Part shown: in pieces, positions 1 to 4,635 of the stretch
How the letters are laid out: every line of letters starts with the position of its first letter
Position numbering within the stretch: the stretch's first letter is position 1
Assembly: GCA_026645635.1 (NCBI GenBank)
Contig: JAPKMV010000096.1
Location: 1-8,997, forward strand
Direction of reading: 5' to 3'
Length of the DNA: 8,997 nt
Origin: Caldilineaceae bacterium
Lineage (GTDB): Bacteria; Chloroflexota; Anaerolineae; Caldilineales; Caldilineaceae
Position numbers and translations under genes: made by a program
The notes under the pieces: model-generated
What the model was told of the DNA's origin: nothing
Database searches by the model: none
What the model saw: the letters and a program-made list of their open reading frames with translations, nothing else

Positions 1-710
1 TGGTCGATATTCCGGTAGGAAGCGACGGCGCACGGGAAGCGTTGGGGGCGCTCAACCAGCTCATGCCCGCACCGTTCGACTGTCTGCCTCTGGTTGCGCC
101 CATCGATTACGGCGCCGCCGTCGACTTTACCAGCCGGACGGTGACTTGCGACTATCTGGTCAAGCCGCTCAACCCCGTGCGGCTGGCCACCGCGCTGATG
201 ACCTGCCTGGATCACGTGCCGGCCACGCCAACGCCAGCAACCGATGCGCCGCCCGCGCCCGTAAGCGAAACGCCGCCCGCGGCGCCCGCCGATGCGCGGC
301 GCATCCTCCTGGCCGAAGACAACGCCGTCAACCAGAAACTGGCGGTGGCGATGCTCCGGCGCCGCGGCTATGTTGTCGAGGTTGTCGACAACGGGCGCGC
401 AGCGCTCGATGCGCTGGCCGCGCAGCCCTTCGATCTGGTCTTGATGGATGTCCAAATGCCGGAAATGGGCGGGCTGGATGCGACCCGCCTCCTGCGTGCG
501 CGCGAATCCCACAACGGAGAGCACATGCCGGTGATCGCCATGACGGCCCACGCCATGAAGGGCGATGAGGAGCGCTGCCTGGAAGCGGGTATGGACGATT
601 ACATCGCCAAACCGGTGCAAGCGCAGGTGCTCTACGCCGTGATCGAGCGCGTGCTGGCGCGCTTCTACGGCGTCGCTGCCGTCAGCAACGACCACCACCA
701 CACGGCGTAG
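1..710 (+). CDS. Hybrid histidine kinase / multi-receiver response regulator, C-terminal fragment
   Basis: The reading frame is open to the left edge (first full codon at 3), so this is the 3' part of a longer gene. Residues counted from position 3: about 1-70 look like the C-terminal half of a degenerate receiver domain ending in a YLVKPL motif. A Pro/Ala/Thr linker (about 72-97) follows, then a complete receiver (CheY-like) domain at about 98-215. That domain has the acidic pair E105/D106 in LLAEDN, the phosphoacceptor D149 in LMDVQMPEMGG, the switch T181 in MTA and the conserved K203 in AKP. LMDVQMPEMGG is typical of receivers fused to hybrid sensor kinases of the BarA/ArcB type. The chain ends shortly after in a His-rich tail (DHHHTA), with no DNA-binding output domain, so output is probably phosphotransfer or intramolecular. 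The kinase part is not visible and is inferred. The input signal cannot be judged. Confidence 0.88.
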   Translation, partial: VDIPVGSDGAREALGALNQLMPAPFDCLPLVAPIDYGAAVDFTSRTVTCDYLVKPLNPVRLATALMTCLDHVPATPTPATDAPPAPVSETPPAAPADARRILLAEDNAVNQKLAVAMLRRRGYVVEVVDNGRAALDALAAQPFDLVLMDVQMPEMGGLDATRLLRARESHNGEHMPVIAMTAHAMKGDEERCLEAGMDDYIAKPVQAQVLYAVIERVLARFYGVAAVSNDHHHTA

Positions 711-764
711 CCTCCTTGCACCCCGGCGCGCCTGTGGATTGACTACACGTGATGGGTGCGTCAG

Positions 765-828
765 CATTCCGGGAATGGGCCAGGCGGTTCTCCGCACCAA
801 CAGATATCCCTGGCCCATTCCCGGAATG
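765..828. repeat. 20-bp perfect inverted repeat with nested palindromes
   Basis: The arms 765-784 and 809-828 are exact reverse complements, separated by 24 nt. Each arm contains a 13-nt palindrome of the form CATTCC-N-GGAATG (765-777 and 816-828). It lies between the receiver gene and the infC promoter. It could be a terminator for the upstream gene, although no T-tract follows; a REP/MITE-like dispersed palindrome; or a pair of operators for a dimeric regulator. The sequence alone does not decide. Confidence 0.75.
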
Positions 829-854
829 TTGGGACCACCGCTCCTGTAGGAGAC

Positions 855-883
855 TTGACGCTCCAGAGGTGGGGTGATATACT
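855..883 (+). promoter_or_regulatory. Sigma-70-type promoter of infC
   Basis: The -35 is TTGACG (855-860) and the -10 is TATACT (878-883), with a 17-nt spacer. The expected transcription start is near 890, giving a leader of about 100 nt before infC. A short palindrome, CTCCT-GT-AGGAG (841-852), sits just upstream of the -35. In the leader I see only a weak 5-bp stem (922-926/931-935). I could not recognise a known ribosomal-protein leader motif. Confidence 0.8.
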
Positions 884-978
884 GCCCGCATTCCGGTGGG
901 AGGGACACTGGCAAAATTTTCGCGCAGACGTGCGCAGCAAGCCACCCCTACCCAGCAACACTTGAACAGCGACAACAC

Positions 979-983
979 AGGAG
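979..983 (+). promoter_or_regulatory. Shine-Dalgarno of infC, pointing to an AUC start
   Basis: AGGAG at 979-983 is the only good ribosome binding site before infC. It lies 9 nt from an in-frame ATC at 993 but 24 nt from the first in-frame ATG at 1008. The purines directly before that ATG (GAAGAGA, 1000-1006) are too close to serve as a normal site. The site therefore favours initiation at AUC. Confidence 0.65.
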
Positions 984-992
984 AGAACACTT

Positions 993-1529
993 ATCACTCG
1001 AAGAGAAATGCCCCGCCCAACTGCCGATCTGACGCGCATCAATTCGGAGATTCGCGCCCCGCGCGTGCGTGTCATCGACAAGACCGGGGAGCAGCTAGGC
1101 ATCCTCGCCATCCGCGAGGCGCTGGCCATCGCCAGCCAGAAGCAATTGGACCTCGTGGAAGTGGCGCCCAATGCCGATCCACCCGTGTGCCGCCTGATGG
1201 ATTACGGCAAATATCTGTATGACAAGCAGAAGCGCGAGCGTGAAGCGCGCAAGGCGCAAAAGCAGATCGAGGTCAAAGAGCTGCGGTTGCGCCCAAAGAC
1301 TGACGAACATGACATACAGGTAATCGTCAAGAAGATCCGCAAGTTCACCGAGGAAGGCGCCAAGACTCGAGTGCGCATCCGGTTTCGCGGGCGCGAAATG
1401 CAGCACCCAGATGTCGGTCGCGACCTGCTGGAACGAGTCGCCAAGGATGTCGCCGACGTGACCGTCGTCGAATCCATGCCCCTGCTCGACGGGTCCAGCA
1501 TGGTGATGGTGCTCGCGCCCTCCAGTTAA
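993..1529 (+). CDS. infC: Translation initiation factor IF-3
   Basis: IF3 binds the 30S subunit, keeps it from joining 50S, and proofreads the start codon and initiator tRNA. The product is 178 aa from the AUC start (173 aa from the ATG at 1008), normal for the family. The N-domain spans about 15-85, with RINSEIRAPRVRVID, the LDLVEVAPN segment and PPVCRLMDYGKY, the classic IF3 signature. A Lys/Arg-rich helical linker follows (about 78-95). The C-domain (about 96-178) contains VKELRLRPKTDEHD, the RIRFRGREMQHPD 16S-rRNA-binding motif and a terminal MVMVLAPS strand. The AUC start is preferred because of the AGGAG spacing and because infC in several bacteria uses a codon such as AUU that IF3 itself discriminates against, giving autoregulation. 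The gene is followed by its own terminator, then by rpmI and rplT, its usual neighbours. Identity is certain; the start is probable. Confidence 0.97.
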   Translation: MTRREMPRPTADLTRINSEIRAPRVRVIDKTGEQLGILAIREALAIASQKQLDLVEVAPNADPPVCRLMDYGKYLYDKQKREREARKAQKQIEVKELRLRPKTDEHDIQVIVKKIRKFTEEGAKTRVRIRFRGREMQHPDVGRDLLERVAKDVADVTVVESMPLLDGSSMVMVLAPSS

Positions 1530-1586
1530 GCGCCCACGCCGGCGCTCGGACACACAGAAGCAGCGTCCGCACCGACGAATACTCCG

Positions 1587-1618
1587 ACAGGGCCGGTTTG
1601 CCGGCCCTGTTCTTTTTC
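1587..1618 (+). terminator. Intrinsic terminator after infC
   Basis: A perfect 10-bp GC-rich stem (1587-1596 paired with 1601-1610) with a TTTG loop is followed by a T-rich tract (TTCTTTTTCTC, 1610-1620). This is a textbook Rho-independent terminator. It would separate infC mRNA from rpmI-rplT, or attenuate read-through. Confidence 0.88.
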
Positions 1619-1639
1619 TCCGTCCACACCTGCGGCAAA

Positions 1640-1668
1640 TTGACTTTTGGGCCGAACTCAGCTATTCT
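1640..1668 (+). promoter_or_regulatory. Sigma-70-type promoter of rpmI-rplT
   Basis: The -35 is TTGACT (1640-1645) and the -10 is TATTCT (1663-1668), with a 17-nt spacer. It lies 22 nt past the infC terminator. The expected start is near 1675, so the two ribosomal protein genes can be transcribed independently of infC. Confidence 0.75.
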
Positions 1669-1673
1669 GCCCG

Positions 1674-1701
1674 ATTGTGCCTGACTTTGGTCAGGCGCAA
1701 T
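1674..1701 (+). promoter_or_regulatory. 12-bp hairpin at the predicted 5' end of rpmI mRNA
   Basis: Positions 1674-1685 pair with 1690-1701 (one T-G wobble at 1678/1697), closed by a TTTG loop. The stem begins at the predicted transcription start. No T-tract follows, so it is not a terminator. It may be an mRNA-stabilising 5' stem or a protein-binding site. L20 is a known autoregulator of this operon in other bacteria, but L20 binding here is inference. Confidence 0.6.
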
Positions 1702-1756
1702 GCATGTGCATGAGTCTGTCACAGAGACGAATGATTTAGCGAGAAAGAAGGCCAAT

Positions 1757-1966
1757 ATGCCGAAGTTAAAGACCCACAAGGGAACGGCTAAGCGCTTTCG
1801 TGTGACCAAGAATGGAAAGGTCATGCGGATGAATGCGGGTCGCACCCACTTGCGCCGGCGCAAGAAGAGCAGCAAGAAGAGCGATTTCCGGCACGCCGTG
1901 CCCACCACTGTCACCTACATCGTCAAGCAGGTCAAGCAGATGGGTGGCCAGGCCGTCGAGCAGTAA
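1757..1966 (+). CDS. rpmI: 50S ribosomal protein L35
   Basis: This is a 69-residue, very basic protein of the large ribosomal subunit, normal in length. It opens with the family signature MPKLKTHKGTAKRF, continues with a Lys/Arg-rich central stretch (RRRKKSSKKSDFRH) and ends with a less conserved tail. The start is the ATG at 1757: L35 proteins begin exactly at MPKLKTHKG, and a modest GAAGG site lies at 1747-1751, 5 nt upstream. An in-frame ATG at 1700 would add 19 residues that do not look like L35, and it lies inside the leader hairpin. The gene is followed 78 nt later by rplT, the conserved L35-L20 pair. It is probably transcribed from the promoter at 1640-1668. Confidence 0.97.
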   Translation: MPKLKTHKGTAKRFRVTKNGKVMRMNAGRTHLRRRKKSSKKSDFRHAVPTTVTYIVKQVKQMGGQAVEQ

Positions 1967-1981
1967 GATCAACCAACCGCA

Positions 1982-2030
1982 CGTGAGCGGCTGACTAAGT
2001 GGTGCGGCTGATGTCGCACCCGCCCTCACG
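1982..2030 (+). promoter_or_regulatory. Nested stem structure just upstream of the rplT ribosome binding site
   Basis: An outer stem CGTGAG/CTCACG (1982-1987 with 2025-2030) encloses an inner stem GGTGCG/CGCACC (2001-2006 with 2015-2020). The structure ends directly before the strong AAAGGAG Shine-Dalgarno of rplT (2031-2037). An 8-nt direct repeat GCGGCTGA occurs at 1987-1994 and 2004-2011. It could present or mask the rplT start, or serve in feedback by L20. That role is inferred. Confidence 0.5.
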
Positions 2031-2044
2031 AAAGGAGACAAACA

Positions 2045-2401
2045 ATGCCACGTTCACGACCTAAGGTGTACGCCCGAGAGCGACACAAGAAGGTCCTCAA
2101 ATTCACCAAGGGACAGTTCGGCACCCGGCACCGGCTATTTCGCCGCGCCAACGAAGCGATGCTGAAGTCCCTGTTTTACGCCTATCGCGACCGCCGCAAC
2201 CGCAAGCGCGATTTTCGCCGCTTGTGGATTCAGCGCATCAACGCCGGCGCGCGGCAGAATGGCCTCAACTACAATCAGTTCATCCACGGCCTGAAAGTTG
2301 CCAATGTCGAAGTCGACCGCAAGGTGCTGGCCTATATCGCCGCCACCGACGCCGCCACCTTCGGCAAACTGGTCGATGTGGCCAAGGCGAACCTGAACTG
2401 A
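2045..2401 (+). CDS. rplT: 50S ribosomal protein L20
   Basis: L20 binds 23S rRNA directly and is needed early in 50S assembly. The 118-residue length is standard. The family pattern is clear throughout: a basic N-terminal extension (RSRPKVYARERHKKVLK), then AKGQ-type FTKGQFGTRHRLFR, AMLKSLFYAYRDRRNRKRDFR, LWIQRINAGAR, NYNQFIHGLK and DRKVLAYIA. The ATG at 2045 has an excellent AAAGGAG site (2031-2037) 7 nt upstream. The gene follows rpmI in the conserved order. In Escherichia coli and Bacillus subtilis L20 represses this operon by binding its mRNA. The hairpins before rpmI and rplT are candidate sites here, unproven. A strong hairpin follows at 2466. Confidence 0.98.
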   Translation: MPRSRPKVYARERHKKVLKFTKGQFGTRHRLFRRANEAMLKSLFYAYRDRRNRKRDFRRLWIQRINAGARQNGLNYNQFIHGLKVANVEVDRKVLAYIAATDAATFGKLVDVAKANLN

Positions 2402-2465
2402 GCGGGGCGGCGCCACGCTGACCCGCCACCCAATCGGTAGCACATCGCGTTTCTGTGACAGACGC

Positions 2466-2503
2466 ACGACGGCAGAGCCACATGGCTCTGCCGTCGTTAT
2501 TTC
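2466..2503 (+). terminator. 14-bp hairpin after rplT (terminator or attenuator)
   Basis: Positions 2466-2479 pair perfectly with 2484-2497 around an ACAT loop, followed by a short, imperfect T-rich run (TTATTTCC). It most likely ends rpmI-rplT transcripts. The weak T-run and its place only 15 nt before the methyltransferase ATG suggest partial read-through feeding that gene. Confidence 0.72.
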
Positions 2504-2518
2504 CAGCCGGATGTTGCC

Positions 2519-3322
2519 ATGTCCTTGCCGCCTGCAACCGCCATCACCAGCATCCATAACCCGCGAGTCAAGGCGGTGCGCCGCCTCATTGCCAGCCGCA
2601 AGGCCCGCGAGACCGCGCAGCAGATCGTCGTCGAGGGCGTGCGGCTGATCGACGATGCCCTGCGCAGCGGGAGCGCGCCGGTCACGCTTTTTTTTGACCC
2701 CGCGCTGACAGATGCCAACCCGGCTGCCGCCGCGTTGGTCAACCGGGTTGCGGCAACCGGCAGCGAGTGCGTGGCCTGCGCAGGCACCGTTTTCGCGGCG
2801 CTGGCGGAGACGCTGACGCCGCAGGGCGTGCTGGCGATTCTGCCCATGCCTGCGCCGCCGCGACCGCCGTCGCCGTCGCTGGTGCTCGTGTTGGATGGCG
2901 TGCGCGACCCGGGCAACGCGGGTGCGCTCCTGCGCAGCGCCGAGGCAGCCGGCGCTGACCTGGTGATCTTCGGCCCGGGCGCGGTCGATCCCTTCAATGA
3001 CAAGGTGCTGCGCGCCGGCATGGGCGCTCATTTTCGCCTGCCCCTCCAACGCATCGACGACTGGGCCACCATCCGCGCCCAACTGGCCGGGCTGGCCTGT
3101 TTCGTCGCCGAAGCCGCAGCGGGCATCCCCTACGATCAGGTGGCCTGGGGACAGCCGGCGGCGCTGGTGATCGGCGGCGAAGCGGACGGGCCGGGCGCGG
3201 ACGCCCGCACACTCTGCCAGCCGGTGCACATCCCCATGCACGGCGCGACGGAATCGCTGAATGCCGCGGTGGCCGGCGCCGTCATCCTCTTCGAGGCTGC
3301 CCGGCAGCGGCGGGCGCGTTGA
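2519..3322 (+). CDS. TrmH/SpoU-family RNA 2'-O-ribose methyltransferase
   Basis: This 267-residue protein belongs to the SPOUT (trefoil-knot) class, which transfers a methyl group from S-adenosylmethionine to the 2'-hydroxyl of rRNA or tRNA. An N-terminal substrate-binding part (about 8-105) opens with ITSIHNPRVKAVRRL and has QQIVVEGVRLIDDAL. The SPOUT domain (about 120-262) has all three motifs: motif 1 DGVRDPGNAGALLRSAEAAG (126-145, with R139), motif 2 IGGEADGPG (218-226, in place of the more common GNEGxG) and motif 3 IPMHGATESLNAAVA (238-252). The exact target is not readable; it resembles 23S rRNA methyltransferases often found beside rplT. No clear Shine-Dalgarno precedes the ATG. An in-frame stop at 2456 and the domain start support this start. 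No separate promoter is seen, so expression may depend on read-through of the hairpin at 2466. Its stop codon overlaps the next promoter. Confidence 0.93.
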   Translation: MSLPPATAITSIHNPRVKAVRRLIASRKARETAQQIVVEGVRLIDDALRSGSAPVTLFFDPALTDANPAAAALVNRVAATGSECVACAGTVFAALAETLTPQGVLAILPMPAPPRPPSPSLVLVLDGVRDPGNAGALLRSAEAAGADLVIFGPGAVDPFNDKVLRAGMGAHFRLPLQRIDDWATIRAQLAGLACFVAEAAAGIPYDQVAWGQPAALVIGGEADGPGADARTLCQPVHIPMHGATESLNAAVAGAVILFEAARQRRAR

Positions 3323-3347
3323 CACTTCGATCCGCGCATTGTATGAT
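3319..3347 (+). promoter_or_regulatory. Near-consensus sigma-70 promoter overlapping the methyltransferase stop
   Basis: The -35 is TTGACA (3319-3324) and the -10 is TATGAT (3342-3347), with a 17-nt spacer. The -35 contains the TGA stop of the methyltransferase (3320-3322). The expected start is near 3354, leaving a leader of about 74 nt before the membrane-protein gene. No terminator separates the two genes. Confidence 0.85.
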
Positions 3348-3427
3348 GTAGCCGGCCACTGTTCGACTGCCTGCCTTGCAGCATTTGTCAAACCCGGCGG
3401 GCGGCCCATCCGTGGAGGATATCAGAC

Positions 3428-4432
3428 ATGACAGCAGCCTTCTGGTGGTATTTGCTCGCAGGGTTCATCATCGGTTTCTGCCTTTCGACAGTCTGGGAAT
3501 GGCTCTATTTTCGCCAGCGGCGCATGTACATCACCGACCGCCGCATCGCCGCGCTGGAACAGCAGTTGGAGAGCCAGAAGCGCGCCGCCGCCAGCCGAGA
3601 GATTCCGTCGGAGCCGGGCGTCACCTGGACAGCCACGGAGTATCAGAGTCCAGGGGTCTTGCTGGAAAACGAAACCGACGCCCAACCTGCGCCGCGCGCC
3701 GCCGTTCCCGTCACCGCCGCTGTGCTGCGCGCCGAACAAGCCAATGGCCGCGGGTCGCTCGCCGTCGATCCTGCACCGCCCTGGGCGCGCGCCGCTGCCG
3801 TCCACACTGTTGCCAACGCCCCTTTACCGGCGGATGCGCCGTCCGGGGCAACAGTCGCTGCCCCGGAAAGCGCTGAGATTGACTCCCATGCGGCAGCGCA
3901 AGCGGTGGCCGCGACCGCGCTGGTTGCGCACGCGATGACGGCAGACGAACCCGCGGTGGAACAGAATGCAGCGCCGCCTCCCCCCGACGCCGAGCGCCAT
4001 GCGGCGGAGGCGGTGGCTGCGACCGCGCTGGTCGCGCACGCGATGACGGTAGACGAACCCGCGGCGGAACAGAATGCAGCGCCGTCTCCCCCCGACGCCG
4101 AGCGCCATGCGGCGGAAGCGGCGGCCGCGGCGGCGCTGGTTGCGCACGCGATGGCGGACGAGCGCACCGAAGAACAGGCAGAAGCGGAAAACGCACCGAC
4201 TGCAGCGCCACCACCGCCGGCAGAATCAGCGCCGGTGATGGCGCCAACAGACGCCGATGCGACCGCAGTCACCACGGAAGTGCGCGGTTTCTCCGCCCGC
4301 CAGGGTTACATTGTCAGCGAACTCTCTCCTGCGGAATTTACCGCGCTGAAGGCAACGCAGAAGGCGCGCCAGGCAGCCCGCAAAGCGTGGGAGCAGGCGC
4401 GTGCAGTCACCGACTATCTGCGCAACGTGTAA
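3428..4432 (+). CDS. Membrane-anchored Ala/Pro/Glu-rich repeat protein of unknown function
   Basis: This 334-residue protein matches no family that I recognise. Residues 4-28 (AFWWYLLAGFIIGFCLSTVW) form one hydrophobic span with no cleavage site, followed by RQRR, so it is probably an N-in anchor. A short predicted coiled coil (about 36-56, DRRIAALEQQLESQKRA) comes next. A long low-complexity region rich in Ala, Pro and Glu (about 60-280) includes 36-residue tandem repeats from 159. A more ordered C-terminal part (about 285-334) has GFSARQGYIVSELSPAEF and a basic Ala-rich helix. The ATG at 3428 has GGAGG (3414-3418) 9 nt upstream. The layout (anchor, coiled coil, disordered spacer, small C-terminal domain) suggests a tether or scaffold. 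It is translationally adjacent to a 39-residue membrane protein, and both follow the promoter at 3319-3347. Confidence 0.85.
   Translation: MTAAFWWYLLAGFIIGFCLSTVWEWLYFRQRRMYITDRRIAALEQQLESQKRAAASREIPSEPGVTWTATEYQSPGVLLENETDAQPAPRAAVPVTAAVLRAEQANGRGSLAVDPAPPWARAAAVHTVANAPLPADAPSGATVAAPESAEIDSHAAAQAVAATALVAHAMTADEPAVEQNAAPPPPDAERHAAEAVAATALVAHAMTVDEPAAEQNAAPSPPDAERHAAEAAAAAALVAHAMADERTEEQAEAENAPTAAPPPPAESAPVMAPTDADATAVTTEVRGFSARQGYIVSELSPAEFTALKATQKARQAARKAWEQARAVTDYLRNV
3902..4190 (+). repeat. 108-bp in-frame tandem repeats, about 2.6 copies
   Basis: Unit 1 (3902-4009) and unit 2 (4010-4117) differ at about 6 of 108 positions. Unit 3 (from 4118) matches well for about 45 bp, loses one codon and then drifts until about 4190. 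Each unit encodes 36 residues containing ALVAHAM, an acidic DEPA-EQNAAP stretch and a PPDAERHAAEA stretch. The high identity of units 1 and 2 indicates recent duplication. Confidence 0.88.
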
Positions 4433-4443
4433 GGAGCCGTCGC

Positions 4444-4563
4444 ATGGGCAACAACTTCTTTCGCCGCCGCCCCTACACCGACGCCGGCATCGACGCCTAC
4501 AAAGTGCTGGTGCTGGCGATTCTCTTTATCGTGTTGGTGCTTACCCTGCGCTTTGTGATGTAG
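4444..4563 (+). CDS. 39-residue single-span membrane protein
   Basis: This short gene encodes 39 residues. A polar basic N-terminus (MGNNFFRRRPYTDAGIDAYK) is followed by a continuous hydrophobic helix (about 21-36, VLVLAILFIVLVLTL) and a short RFVM end. The Arg cluster before the helix predicts an N-terminus in the cytoplasm. An excellent AAGGAG site (4431-4436) lies 7 nt before the ATG and overlaps the TAA stop of the upstream membrane protein (4430-4432). The two genes are therefore almost certainly translated together. I know no named family for it. It may be a partner of the upstream anchored protein. The strong ribosome binding site and sharp hydrophobic pattern argue that it is real. 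Confidence 0.8.
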   Translation: MGNNFFRRRPYTDAGIDAYKVLVLAILFIVLVLTLRFVM

Positions 4564-4581
4564 TCTGGCGCGCAGCGGACG

Positions 4582-4608
4582 AAAAAAGGGGCGAGAGCAG
4601 ATCGCCCT
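4582..4608 (-). terminator. Minus-strand intrinsic terminator of the secreted-protein operon
   Basis: Read on the minus strand, GGGCGA (4607-4602) pairs with TCGCCC (4594-4589) around a 7-nt loop and is followed by CTTTTTTC (4588-4581). It lies 28 nt after the stop of the SH3b/PA14 gene, between the two converging gene groups. On the plus strand the stem has no T-tract, so it would act mainly on minus-strand transcripts. Confidence 0.75.
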
Positions 4609-4635
4609 CACCCCGCATCACAACCCCAAGACGCT

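Noticed and set aside
739..767. Possible promoter with TTGACT at 739-744
   Set aside because: No -10-like hexamer lies at 16-18 nt, whereas the 855-883 promoter fits fully.
1700..1756. Upstream in-frame extension of rpmI from an ATG at 1700
   Set aside because: L35 starts at MPKLKTHKG. The extension is not L35-like, and its ATG lies at the end of the leader hairpin.
2135..3409. Long minus-strand open frame (424 codons) opposite rplT and the methyltransferase
   Set aside because: It is antisense to two certain genes, its composition is a GC-rich shadow (Arg/Gly/Ala/Gln-rich), and no domain is recognisable.
3643..4275. Minus-strand Ala/Ser-rich frames opposite the repeat protein
   Set aside because: They mirror the Ala/Pro-rich repeat region of the plus-strand gene, which has the anchor, ribosome binding site and promoter.
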